In this document: piece by piece, positions 1-7,852 of the stretch
How the letters are laid out: each line of letters opens with the position of its first letter
How positions within the stretch are numbered: position 1 is the first letter of the stretch
Source: Rhizobium sp. TH135
Lineage (GTDB): Bacteria > Pseudomonadota > Alphaproteobacteria > Rhizobiales > Rhizobiaceae
Assembly: GCF_002855515.1 (NCBI RefSeq)
Contig: NZ_PKRP01000004.1
Span: 427,917-491,916 of the forward strand
Length of the DNA stretch: 64,000 nt
Direction: 5' to 3'
Program-made: the position numbers and the translations under genes
The notes under the pieces: model-generated
Told to the model about the DNA's origin: nothing
Database searches by the model: none
What the model saw: the letters and a program-made list of their open reading frames with translations, nothing else

Positions 1-1
1 A

Positions 2-97
2 GTCTTCGTCGAGGAGAAGTGGGTGCCCTTCTTCAAGACCGGCAAGGAACTGCGCGAGCGTCTGAACCCCGGCATGGGCGACGAAGACGACGAATAA
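2..97 (+). CDS. ihfB: Integration host factor subunit beta, C-terminal end (partial)
   Basis: Only the last 31 codons are in the window; the 5' part lies upstream. The visible tail reads [20 protein letters not shown] and ends in an acidic GMGDEDDE stretch, typical of the IHF-beta/HU family C terminus in rhizobia. IHF is a heterodimeric DNA-bending protein of the nucleoid that assists replication, recombination and sigma-54 transcription. The following LapA-domain gene is a common neighbour of ihfB in Rhizobiaceae. The call rests on a short segment, so HU-beta cannot be wholly excluded, but the tail and the neighbour favour IhfB. Confidence 0.8.
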   Translation, partial: VFVEEKWVPFFKTGKELRERLNPGMGDEDDE

Positions 98-140
98 GCG
101 CTTTTCGCGTTGAAAATTCCGCCTCTGTCCTTAACTTGAA

Positions 141-187
141 CCTCTGAGAGGTCCCGGCAGGGGGCCGGAAGAGATGAGGGAGTTGTC
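141..187. repeat. REP-like palindromic remnant between ihfB and lapA
   Basis: Two short inverted repeats are visible: CCTCT/AGAGG at 141-151 and CCGGC/GCCGG at 154-168, followed by GATGAGGG. The core CCCGGCAGGG followed by GATGAGGG also occurs at about 4135-4155, after olsB. This fits a degenerate copy of a dispersed rhizobial intergenic palindrome. It may also act as a weak terminator for ihfB. Confidence 0.4.
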
Positions 188-190
188 GAG

Positions 191-535
191 ATGGTCCGGA
201 AAATCGTGAGCCTCGTGGTATTCCTTCCGCTCGGTGTGCTGCTGGTCGTTCTGGCCGTTGCCAACCGTGCCTCGGTCAATCTGGCCCTCAACCCGTTCAA
301 TCCGGCTGATCAGGCGCTGTCCGTCTCCGCACCCCTCTTTGTCTTTCTGATAGTGGCCGTCATGCTCGGCGTCCTTCTCGGCGCCACGGTGACCTGGTTC
401 ACTCAAGGCAAGCACCGCAAGAAGGCGCGCAACCAGTCCCGCATGGCCCAGCAGTGGCAGGCCGAAGCCGATCGGCAGAAGACGCGGGCCGAAGAGATTG
501 CCGGCTCGACCCTTCCCCAACTCGGTGCCCGCTAG
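191..535 (+). CDS. LapA-domain (DUF1049) inner-membrane protein
   Basis: This 114-residue protein has an N-terminal hydrophobic segment (about residues 4-24), a second one (about 47-70) and then a basic cytoplasmic tail rich in K, R, Q and E that probably forms a coiled coil. That is the layout of the LapA/DUF1049 family; in E. coli the relative LapA partners LapB in lipopolysaccharide assembly control. No LapB-like TPR gene is visible nearby, so the role here is inferred only from the family. The start ATG follows a GAGGGAGTTG stretch that can serve as a ribosome binding site. It lies directly downstream of ihfB. Confidence 0.8.
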   Translation: MVRKIVSLVVFLPLGVLLVVLAVANRASVNLALNPFNPADQALSVSAPLFVFLIVAVMLGVLLGATVTWFTQGKHRKKARNQSRMAQQWQAEADRQKTRAEEIAGSTLPQLGAR

Positions 536-596
536 GCCCCGGCAAACCTGAGCGACGGTCGCTCTCGGCAAATTTCCTTTCCGCGCCGGGCCGGCA

Positions 597-1784
597 ATGC
601 TAAGGGCTGGCCGAGACGAACACGACCCACGGATCATTGACGTGAAGAACAAGGAACGTCGCCCCGGCGCCAAGCCATTCCCGGGAGCGAAGGCCAAAGG
701 CAGTGGCGAGACACGGCCGGCAACGGCAAAGCCTTACGCATCGAAGGGCAGGGACGAGCGCCAGGCCCGCGCGCCGCGCCGTGATGCCGAGGCACCAAAG
801 CCGAAGCCCCAGCCGCAATCGCCCGATACGACGGCTGAACCCACCCGTGCTCTGACGGTCCGCAACGGTGATCGCCCGACAGAGCGCGTGCCGCTGATCC
901 TCGAATCCTCGGGTGCCGGCGATTTCCACCTGATCGACAGCGGCGATGGCCTAAAGCTCGAGCAATACGGTCCCTATCGCATCGTGCGCCCGGAAGCCCA
1001 GGCCCTGTGGCCGAAGGCGCTGCCCACCCATGTCTGGGACAAGGCCGACGCCGTGTTCACCGGCGACACGGACGAAGACGGCATGGGCCGCTGGCGCTTC
1101 CAGCGCGAGGCGCTTGGCGAAACCTGGCCGCTGTCCCTGCTCGGCGTTGATTTTCACGGCCGCTTCACCGCCTTCCGCCATGTCGGTGTTTTCCCGGAAC
1201 AGATCGCCCATTGGAGCTGGATGAAGCAGAAGATCGAGGCTGCCGACCGGCCGCTCAAGGTCCTGAACCTCTTTGGTTATACCGGTGTCGCCTCGCTCGT
1301 GGCCGCCGCTGCTGGCGCCGAGGTCACCCATGTCGATGCTTCCAAGAAGGCTATCGGTTGGGCGCGGGAGAACCAGTCGCTGAGCCGCCTCGACAAGGCG
1401 CCGATCCGCTGGATCTGCGAAGATGCGATGAAGTTCATCCTGCGCGAGGAACGTCGCGGCCACCGCTACGACATCATCCTCACCGACCCGCCGAAATTCG
1501 GCCGTGGCCCGAACGGTGAAGTCTGGCAGCTCTTCGATCACCTGCCGTTGATGCTCGATATCTGCCGCGAGCTTCTGGCGCCGAAGGCCGTCGGCCTCGT
1601 GCTCACAGCCTATTCGATCCGTGCCAGTTTCTATTCCATCCACGAACTGATGCGCGAGACCATGCGCGGCAAGGGCGGCCTGGTCGAGTCCGGCGAACTC
1701 GTCATCCGCGAGGCCGGTCTCGACGGCAAGACGCCGGGGCGTGCGCTCTCCACCTCTCTCTTCAGCCGCTGGGTGCCGAAATGA
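597..1784 (+). CDS. Class I SAM-dependent rRNA methyltransferase (RlmI-like)
   Basis: This is a 395-residue predicted S-adenosylmethionine-dependent methyltransferase. Motif I (VLNLFGYTG, about residues 221-229) binds SAM, and the catalytic-region motif DPPKF sits near residues 297-301, as in the RlmI/RlmK-type 23S rRNA cytosine methyltransferases. The first 60 residues are basic and rich in K, P, A and R, so they are probably disordered. A GTG at 642 is an alternative start that would remove 15 residues. The stop overlaps the next gene as ATGA, implying translational coupling with the TrmH-type methyltransferase. The exact target nucleotide cannot be read from sequence. Confidence 0.8.
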   Translation: MLRAGRDEHDPRIIDVKNKERRPGAKPFPGAKAKGSGETRPATAKPYASKGRDERQARAPRRDAEAPKPKPQPQSPDTTAEPTRALTVRNGDRPTERVPLILESSGAGDFHLIDSGDGLKLEQYGPYRIVRPEAQALWPKALPTHVWDKADAVFTGDTDEDGMGRWRFQREALGETWPLSLLGVDFHGRFTAFRHVGVFPEQIAHWSWMKQKIEAADRPLKVLNLFGYTGVASLVAAAAGAEVTHVDASKKAIGWARENQSLSRLDKAPIRWICEDAMKFILREERRGHRYDIILTDPPKFGRGPNGEVWQLFDHLPLMLDICRELLAPKAVGLVLTAYSIRASFYSIHELMRETMRGKGGLVESGELVIREAGLDGKTPGRALSTSLFSRWVPK

Positions 1785-2641
1785 CCGACGACTATCGAAA
1801 CGAAGGCCCGCGCCGCGTCGGTCAGGTGAAGGAAGTCACCAGCCTCGCCAACCCCATCATCAAGGACATCAAGGCTCTTTCCCAGAAGAAGAGCCGCGAC
1901 GAAAGCCGCACCTTCCTTGCAGAAGGCTTGAAGCTTGTTATCGATGCGCTCGATCGCGGCTGGACCATCCGCACCCTCGTCTATGCCAAGGCCGGCAAGG
2001 GCAAGCCCCTGGTCGAAAAAGTCGCCGCCCGCACCGTTGCAGCAGGCGGCCTGGTGCTGGAAGTCAGCGAAAAGGTTATGTCCTCGATCACGCGGCGCGA
2101 CAACCCGCAAATGGTCGCCGCCGTCTTTGAACAGCGCTGGACGCCGCTCAATGACATCCAGCCGAAGGGCTCGGAAACCTGGATCGCGCTCGACCGCGTC
2201 CGCGATCCGGGCAATCTCGGCACCATTATCCGCACGGCCGACGCCGTAGGCGCGTCCGGTGTCATTCTCGTAGGTGATTGCACCGATCCCTTTTCCATGG
2301 AAACCGTGCGCGCCACTATGGGCTCGATGTTCGCCCTGCCGCTGGTGAAGACCACACCGGCCGATTTCCTGAAATGGAAGAAGTCCGTGGATACTCGCCT
2401 CGTCGCCACGCATCTGGCCGGCGCCGTCGATTACCGCACCATCGACTACCGCTCCAAGCCGGTCATCCTGATGATGGGCAACGAGCAGTCGGGCCTGCCG
2501 GATGAGCTGGCTCAGGCAGCAGACAAGCTCGCCCGAATTCCCCAGGTCGGCATGGCCGATAGCCTGAACCTCGCAGTCGCCACCGGCGTCATGCTGTTCG
2601 AGGTCCGCCGCCACCTGCTCGCCCTCGATGGAGCCAAGTGA
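1781..2641 (+). CDS. TrmH/SpoU-family RNA 2'-O-methyltransferase
   Basis: This 286-residue protein carries the three SpoU motifs: [15 protein letters not shown] (about residues 140-155), a central MMGNEQSGL segment (about 230-238) and [14 protein letters not shown] near 260-273. These form the knotted SAM-binding fold of the SPOUT superfamily. The N-terminal part resembles the L30-like substrate-binding domain of RlmB/TrmH-type enzymes. Whether it acts on tRNA or 23S rRNA cannot be decided here. It overlaps the upstream methyltransferase by 4 bp and lspA by 4 bp (GTGA), so the three genes look cotranscribed. Confidence 0.85.
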   Translation: MTDDYRNEGPRRVGQVKEVTSLANPIIKDIKALSQKKSRDESRTFLAEGLKLVIDALDRGWTIRTLVYAKAGKGKPLVEKVAARTVAAGGLVLEVSEKVMSSITRRDNPQMVAAVFEQRWTPLNDIQPKGSETWIALDRVRDPGNLGTIIRTADAVGASGVILVGDCTDPFSMETVRATMGSMFALPLVKTTPADFLKWKKSVDTRLVATHLAGAVDYRTIDYRSKPVILMMGNEQSGLPDELAQAADKLARIPQVGMADSLNLAVATGVMLFEVRRHLLALDGAK

Positions 2642-3135
2642 CCATGCTTGCCGCCTTCAACCGGCCCGGTCCGGTCCTGATCTTCATCGCCATCGCCCTG
2701 ATCCTTGATCAGGCGATCAAATATGCGGTGGAGATCTATCTGCCGATGCATGAACTGATCCCGGTCATGCCTTTCTGGGCGCTCTACCGGACCCATAATC
2801 TCGGCGTCGCCTTCTCCATGCTGTCGCATCTCGACAGCTGGTTCATCGTCGGACTGCGCCTCGTGATCGTGGCTTTTGTCCTGTGGCTCTGGCGGAAGAC
2901 CAGCCCTGAGCAGCATTTCGCCCATCTCGGCTTTGCGATGATCATCGCAGGCGCGCTTGGCAACATCATCGACCGCCTCACCTATGGCTATGTGGTCGAC
3001 TATATCCTCTTCTACACCCAGACATGGTCCTTCGCCGTCTTCAACCTGGCGGATAGTTTCATCACCATCGGCGCGATCTTCATCGTCATCGACGAGATCA
3101 TCCAGCACCGTAAGCCGGAGCCGCCGGAGGCTTGA
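2638..3135 (+). CDS. lspA: Lipoprotein signal peptidase II
   Basis: LspA cleaves the signal peptide of diacylated prolipoproteins in the inner membrane. The 165-residue protein has four predicted membrane segments. The two catalytic aspartates are visible in GNIIDRL (D112) and FNLADSF (D139). The GTG start at 2638 overlaps the previous stop; an ATG two codons later is an alternative. The final lipoprotein step, apolipoprotein N-acyltransferase (lnt), is encoded at 25.5 kb in the same window. A hairpin spanning the stop codon probably ends the transcript. Confidence 0.96.
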   Translation: MTMLAAFNRPGPVLIFIAIALILDQAIKYAVEIYLPMHELIPVMPFWALYRTHNLGVAFSMLSHLDSWFIVGLRLVIVAFVLWLWRKTSPEQHFAHLGFAMIIAGALGNIIDRLTYGYVVDYILFYTQTWSFAVFNLADSFITIGAIFIVIDEIIQHRKPEPPEA

Positions 3136-3158
3136 CGGAGGCGGAAGCCTCCGAAGTT
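3125..3158 (+). terminator. Hairpin at the end of lspA
   Basis: The arms CGGAGGCTT (3125-3133) and AAGCCTCCG (3145-3153) form a perfect 9-bp stem around an 11-base loop, followed by AAGTTTTG. The left arm includes the lspA stop codon. The T tract is short, so this is a plausible but not strong rho-independent terminator. Confidence 0.5.
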
Positions 3159-3221
3159 TTGTCACTTTCCTGTAGCAGTCTCGTGTTTAAAGGCCCGTGA
3201 CTTCAACGCTGGACAGATCCG

Positions 3222-4103
3222 ATGAGCGTGGAACTGATCGAACGAGACCTTCTTCTGGAAAACCCGGCCGTTATGCCGCTGGGGCTTCCCGCTTCGCGCG
3301 ATATCCTGGGCCGAATTGGTAGCCTGGAAACGCGCATTGCCCGCACCGAACGCGAGATCGACGCGGCCCAGGCCGTGCGCTACCGCGTCTTCGTCGAGGA
3401 GATGAAGGCGCAAGTCTGCGTTGAAGATGCCCGCCGCGGCCGGGAAGTCGACAGCTGGGATAGCCTCTGCGATCATCTCCTGGTTCTCGACCGCTCGATC
3501 GATGGTGACGCCGAAGACCAGATTGTCGGTACCTACCGCCTGCTGCGCCATGAAGTGGCGATCGCGCATGGCGGCTTCTATTCCGGCTCCGAATTCGGCG
3601 TCGACGCACTCGTCGCCCGCCATCCGGAAAAGCGTTTCATGGAGCTCGGCCGCTCCTGCGTGCTGCCGCAGTATCGCACCAAGCGCACGGTCGAACTGCT
3701 CTGGCAGGGTTGCTGGGCCTATGCCTTGCATAACCGCATCGATGCCATGTTCGGCTGCGGTTCCTTCCCCGGCGTACAGCCGGAGGAGCATGCGCTGGCG
3801 CTCTCCTTCCTGCACCAGAATGCAGTCGCCAAGGGCGAATGGGCGGTCGACGCACTGCCCCATCTCTACCGCGAGATGGACCTGATGCCGTCCGAAGCCG
3901 TGAATGCCCGCCGCGCACTCTTCGCGATGCCGCCGCTGATAAAGGGCTATCTCCGCCTTGGTGCCATGGTCGGCAATGGCGCGGTGGTCGACCAGGCCTT
4001 CAACACGACGGATGTCCTGATCATCCTGCCCATCGCCAGCATTTCCGGCCGCTACGTCAACTATTACGGCGCCGACGCCGGCCGCTTCGCCAGCGCCAGC
4101 TGA
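3222..4103 (+). CDS. olsB: L-ornithine N-alpha-acyltransferase (OlsB), GNAT superfamily
   Basis: OlsB transfers a 3-hydroxyacyl chain from acyl carrier protein to ornithine, giving lyso-ornithine lipid, the first step of ornithine-lipid synthesis. The 293-residue protein matches the hemolysin-like acyl-ACP acyltransferase family (GNAT fold): an RYRVFVEEM segment near residue 53, a WDSLCDHLLVLD block near 79-90 and a FMELGRSCVLPQYR block near 140. Position after lspA and next to malic enzyme fits rhizobial olsB. The second enzyme, OlsA, is probably encoded at 20.2 kb. In rhizobia this lipid matters under phosphate limitation; no Pho box was identified upstream. Confidence 0.85.
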   Translation: MSVELIERDLLLENPAVMPLGLPASRDILGRIGSLETRIARTEREIDAAQAVRYRVFVEEMKAQVCVEDARRGREVDSWDSLCDHLLVLDRSIDGDAEDQIVGTYRLLRHEVAIAHGGFYSGSEFGVDALVARHPEKRFMELGRSCVLPQYRTKRTVELLWQGCWAYALHNRIDAMFGCGSFPGVQPEEHALALSFLHQNAVAKGEWAVDALPHLYREMDLMPSEAVNARRALFAMPPLIKGYLRLGAMVGNGAVVDQAFNTTDVLIILPIASISGRYVNYYGADAGRFASAS

Positions 4104-4110
4104 CGATCGT

Positions 4111-4160
4111 CTCTTCTCCCCGGCGGGGAGAAGATCCCGGCAGGGAGATGAGGGGGCGGC
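4111..4160. repeat. Rhizobial REP-like palindrome after olsB
   Basis: CTTCTCCCC (4113-4121) and GGGGAGAAG (4125-4133) form a perfect 9-bp stem with a 3-base loop. It is followed by ATCCCGGCAGGGAGATGAGGGGG. The two-part layout, a palindrome plus a GATGAGGGG tail, is characteristic of small intergenic repeats in Rhizobiaceae genomes. Related pieces occur at 141-187 and near 49.1-49.3 kb. It may double as the olsB terminator. Confidence 0.6.
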
Positions 4161-4194
4161 GAAGCCGAACCACAAAGTCGTCAGTGCTTGCCGA

Positions 4195-4422
4195 TCATTG
4201 CGAAACGGCACACCCGCCTGATTGCACCCGGCTGACACGCCGCTGGCAATCTTCCGTGGCCTCCACCCTTACCACCCGCATCGGCACTTCCGCTACCATC
4301 GGCATGTCCGCAAGCTCCCGAAGGCTCATTTCCCGCAAAGCAGGATGCCCCATGGGATCATGCCGCCAGTCCCGCACCACCGGTGTCACGGGTTGTCGTT
4401 GTCTCCAGAAAAACTTGAACAT
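4195..4422 (-). CDS. Small hypothetical protein divergent from the LysR regulator
   Basis: This 75-residue reading frame starts at the ATG at 4422, preceded on the reverse strand by GAGGCGAGG, a credible ribosome binding site. An upstream in-frame start at 4479 exists but has no clear site. The product begins MFKFFWRQRQ and contains HPALREMSLRELADMP; it has no signal peptide or membrane segment. I do not recognise its function. It faces away from the LysR-type gene at 4539, the usual arrangement of a regulator and its target, so it may be controlled by that regulator. It could still be a chance frame. Confidence 0.45.
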   Translation of the reverse strand: MFKFFWRQRQPVTPVVRDWRHDPMGHPALREMSLRELADMPMVAEVPMRVVRVEATEDCQRRVSRVQSGGCAVSQ

Positions 4423-4503
4423 GGCCTCGCCTCGATAAACTGGAAGGAAGGCGTGAACCTTCGGAACAGGCTTCAGCATCGGCCTTCAGGTGGCAAAATT
4501 CAA

Positions 4504-4539
4504 TTGAGTTTTGCCCCTGTTGACTATAGTTTTCCTATA
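4504..4539 (+). promoter_or_regulatory. Candidate promoter/operator of the LysR gene
   Basis: The interval has low GC. It contains the inverted repeat TATAG (4525-4529) and CTATA (4535-4539) separated by TTTTC, ending at the ATG of the regulator. A TTGAGT at 4504-4509 and TATAGT at 4525-4530 give a weak promoter with 15-base spacing. A LysR-type protein could bind such a dyad to control itself and the divergent gene. This is inference from position. Confidence 0.3.
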
Positions 4540-5456
4540 TGAAGAACCTCAATCAGGTGCACCTCAACGGTTTGCGTGCCGTCGAAGCCGCTGCCCGCCT
4601 TGGCTCACTCCAGGCGGCCGCGGAAGAGCTTGGCGTCTCCATCGGCGCCGTCAGCCAGCAGGTGATCAAGACCGAACAGCAGCTCGGCCGCCCGCTCTTC
4701 GAGCGCACTAGCCGTGGCATGGTCCCGGTCGAATCGGCGATCGATGTGCTGGCACGTTTGTCCGATGGCTTCCGCCACCTCTCGGGCGGCGTGGCCCTTG
4801 CCAGACGCAGCGACGAGAGCGTGCTAACAATCTCCGTCGCCCCGGTCTTCGCCGCCCGCTGGCTCGTCCACCGCATTCCCGCCTTTTCCGAGCGCTTCCC
4901 GGAAATCGGACTGCGCATCGACGCGAACGACCGCCTGACCGATGCCAGCCAGACCGACGTCGATCTGAGGATCCGTGTCGGACGTGGCCACTGGCCGGGT
5001 TTCAAGGCCGAACTCATCCTGGAGCAACGGGTCGCCCCGCTCTGCACCCCCGCCATGGCCGAAAAGCTGCGCGAACCCGCCGACATCCTCGATCTGCCGA
5101 AGGTCATCGATGGCAGGGCCATGTTCACCTGGGATGTCTGGCTATCGGAGGTCGGTGTTGAAGGCGCCGAGATCAAGGCGCGCCACACCTTCAGCGAGGC
5201 TTCGCTCTGCCTCGACGCGACCATCGCGGGGCAGGGGGTGATGCTTGCCTGGCAGACGATCGCGTCGCATCAACTGCAGCACGGCCAGCTTGTCGCGCCC
5301 TTTGGTCCTGCAGTCAAAACAGGCTTCGGCCACTACTTCGTGACCGCAGAGAATGCGAGGCGCTCCGACAAGGTGGAGAAGTTCAAGCGCTGGCTGAAGC
5401 GTGAGATCGAGGAGGACATGGAGCGGCTGGCAAAAGCCGCTCCGGTCTTCGCTTAA
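4539..5456 (+). CDS. LysR-family transcriptional regulator (GcvA-like)
   Basis: This 305-residue protein has an N-terminal winged helix-turn-helix (about residues 6-65, with GSLQAAAEELGVSIGAVSQQ as the recognition region) and a periplasmic-binding-like effector domain (about 90-295). The closest familiar architecture is the GcvA/AmpR branch of LysR regulators. The ligand cannot be inferred. It converges on the malic enzyme gene, overlapping it by 4 bp at the 3' end, and is divergent from the small gene at 4195-4422. Confidence 0.88.
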   Translation: MKNLNQVHLNGLRAVEAAARLGSLQAAAEELGVSIGAVSQQVIKTEQQLGRPLFERTSRGMVPVESAIDVLARLSDGFRHLSGGVALARRSDESVLTISVAPVFAARWLVHRIPAFSERFPEIGLRIDANDRLTDASQTDVDLRIRVGRGHWPGFKAELILEQRVAPLCTPAMAEKLREPADILDLPKVIDGRAMFTWDVWLSEVGVEGAEIKARHTFSEASLCLDATIAGQGVMLAWQTIASHQLQHGQLVAPFGPAVKTGFGHYFVTAENARRSDKVEKFKRWLKREIEEDMERLAKAAPVFA

Positions 5457-7738
5457 CCCGCGGCGTTGTAGGCCGCGATCGCTGCCATATTGACGATGTC
5501 GCTGTCCTTGGCGCCCATCTGTGCGATCTGCACCGACTTTTCTAGGCCGATCAGGAGCGGACCCATCACGGTCAGCCCGCCCAGTTCCTGCAGCATCTTG
5601 GTCGAGATTGCCGCCGAATGGATCGCCGGCATGACCAGCACATTGGCTGTGCCCGACAGGCGGCAGAAGGGATACTGCTCCATCCGGTGCTGGTTGAGCG
5701 CAATGTCGGCGCCCATCTCGCCATCATATTCGAAGGACACGCCGCGCCGGTCGAGGATCTTCACGGCTTCCCGAACGCGTTCGGAGCGTTCGCCGGTTGG
5801 ATGGCCAAAGGTCGAGTAGGCAAGCAGTGCCACCCGTGGTTCAAGCCCCAATCGATGGGCGACGCCAGCCGCTTCTTCTGCGATATCGGCCAGTTCCTCG
5901 GCGGTCGGCATGTCGTGCACGGCGGTATCTGCGACGACAATCGTGCGCCCACGGGCCAGCGCCAGCGACACCCCGATCACGCGGTGGCCGGGTGCCGTGT
6001 CGATGCAGCGGCGCACGTCCTCAAGCGCCGTCGAATAATTGCGCGTCGTGCCGGTCACCATCGCATCGGCATCACCAAGAGCCACCATGCAGGCGGCGAA
6101 GTGGTTGCGGTCGGTGTTGATCAGCCGCTGCGCATCGCGATGCAGGTAGCCCTTCCGCTGCAGGCGGGCATAGAGATATTCGGTGTAGGCATCGACGCGG
6201 GTCGACATGCGCGCATTGACCACCTCGATGCCAGGGCGGTCGAGATCGATCCCGGCCCGCTCGGCGGTCGCCTTCAACGGCTCGTCGCGGCCAAGCAGGA
6301 TGGCAGTGCCGAGCCCCTGGTTGACGAAGGAGATGGCCGCACGCATCACCTGCTCCTCTTCGCCTTCGGCAAAGACGACGCGTTTGGGGTGGCTGCGCAC
6401 GTGTTCGTAGATCCGCTGTGTGGCGGCAGCGATCGGGTCGCGCCGGGCGGAAAGTTCATGCGCATAGGCGCCGAGATCCTCGATTTCCTTGCGCGCCACG
6501 CCGCTTTCCATCGCAGCCTTCGCGACGGCAACCGGGATCGCCGAGATCAGCCGGGGATCGAAGGGCACGGGAATGATGTATTGCGGCCCGAAGCGGGGAC
6601 GCTCGCCCTGATAGGCGGCCGCTACATCATCAGGCACATCCTCGCGCGCCAGATCCGCGAGCGCCCGGACGGCGGCGATCTTCATCGCGTCATTGATCTG
6701 GCTGGCGCGCACATCGAGCGCACCCCGGAAGATGTAGGGAAAGCCCAGAACATTGTTCACCTGGTTCGGATAGTCCGAACGTCCGGTGGCCATGATCGCA
6801 TCGTCGCGGATCGCAGCCACTTCCTCAGGCGTGATTTCCGGGTCCGGATTGGCCATGGCGAATATGATCGGGTTCGGCGCCATCGAGGCCACCATCTCGG
6901 AAGACAGCGCACCCTTCTGCGACAGCCCGAACACCACGTCGGCGCCGACCATCGCTTCCTTCAAAGACCGACGGTCGGTCTTCACCGCATGGGCCGACTT
7001 CCACTGGTTCATGCCCTCGGTGCGGCCCTGATAGATGACGCCCTTTGTGTCGCAGAGAATGATGTTCTCGCCGTTGAAGCCCATGGCCTTGATCAGCTCG
7101 ATACAGGCGATGGCCGCAGCCCCCGCACCGTTGCACACGAGCTTGGTCGTCTTGAAGTCGCGCCCTGTCAGCTCCAGCGCATTGATCAGGCCGGCAGCCG
7201 CGATGATCGCGGTCCCATGCTGGTCGTCGTGGAAGACCGGAATATCCATCAGCTCGCGCAAGCGGCTTTCAATGATGAAACAGTCGGGCGCCTTGATGTC
7301 TTCAAGATTGATGCCGCCGAAGGAGGGGCCGAGATAACGCACGCAGTTGATAAACTCGTCGACATTCTCCGTGTCGACCTCGAGATCGATCGAATCGACA
7401 TCGGCGAAGCGCTTGAAGAGAACGGACTTGCCTTCCATGACGGGCTTGGAGGCCAGCGCCCCAAGATTGCCCAAGCCCAGGATGGCGGTGCCGTTCGAGA
7501 TGACGGCGACCATGTTGCCACGGGTCGTATAATCATAGGCCGTCGCCGGATCAGCGGCGATCGCCTTCACGGGAACGGCAACGCCCGGGGAATAGGCGAG
7601 CGACAGATCGCGCTGGGTCGCCATCGCCTTTGTCGGCGTGATCTCCAGCTTGCCTGGGCGGCCTTGGGAGTGAAAGTCCAGCGCTTCCTGTTCCGTCACC
7701 GAGACTTTCGTCCGGCCGGTCGTCTTCTCGTTTGCCAT
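5453..7738 (-). CDS. maeB: NADP-type malic enzyme with C-terminal phosphotransacetylase-like domain
   Basis: The enzyme decarboxylates malate to pyruvate with reduction of NAD(P), feeding acetyl-CoA during growth on C4 dicarboxylates. The 761-residue protein has a malic domain with VFHDDQHGTAIIAAAGL near residue 170, a Rossmann NAD(P) domain, then a phosphate acetyl/butyryltransferase-like domain from about residue 435. This fusion is standard for MaeB-type and rhizobial DME/TME enzymes; the extra domain is generally thought to be regulatory. I chose ATG 7738, preceded by GGTGAGGGG, over the longer frame starting at 7837. Position between olsB and mutS suggests the TME (NADP) paralogue, but cofactor preference is inferred. 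Confidence 0.9.
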   Translation of the reverse strand: MANEKTTGRTKVSVTEQEALDFHSQGRPGKLEITPTKAMATQRDLSLAYSPGVAVPVKAIAADPATAYDYTTRGNMVAVISNGTAILGLGNLGALASKPVMEGKSVLFKRFADVDSIDLEVDTENVDEFINCVRYLGPSFGGINLEDIKAPDCFIIESRLRELMDIPVFHDDQHGTAIIAAAGLINALELTGRDFKTTKLVCNGAGAAAIACIELIKAMGFNGENIILCDTKGVIYQGRTEGMNQWKSAHAVKTDRRSLKEAMVGADVVFGLSQKGALSSEMVASMAPNPIIFAMANPDPEITPEEVAAIRDDAIMATGRSDYPNQVNNVLGFPYIFRGALDVRASQINDAMKIAAVRALADLAREDVPDDVAAAYQGERPRFGPQYIIPVPFDPRLISAIPVAVAKAAMESGVARKEIEDLGAYAHELSARRDPIAAATQRIYEHVRSHPKRVVFAEGEEEQVMRAAISFVNQGLGTAILLGRDEPLKATAERAGIDLDRPGIEVVNARMSTRVDAYTEYLYARLQRKGYLHRDAQRLINTDRNHFAACMVALGDADAMVTGTTRNYSTALEDVRRCIDTAPGHRVIGVSLALARGRTIVVADTAVHDMPTAEELADIAEEAAGVAHRLGLEPRVALLAYSTFGHPTGERSERVREAVKILDRRGVSFEYDGEMGADIALNQHRMEQYPFCRLSGTANVLVMPAIHSAAISTKMLQELGGLTVMGPLLIGLEKSVQIAQMGAKDSDIVNMAAIAAYNAAG

Positions 7739-7852
7739 GCTTCCCCTCACCTTGTTGTGGGCAGCGGGCGATCGCCGGCCCATCCTGGTTGTTTTTCCTC
7801 GCCTTAAGTCGTTAGTGTTGCACGACTTCCTTTTCAAGAAAACATTGAGCCC

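Noticed and set aside
5618..7807. 729-codon open frame on the + strand opposite malic enzyme
   Set aside because: It is the antisense shadow of a high-GC gene; its translation is H/R/G-rich with no domain, while the reverse strand encodes a complete malic enzyme.
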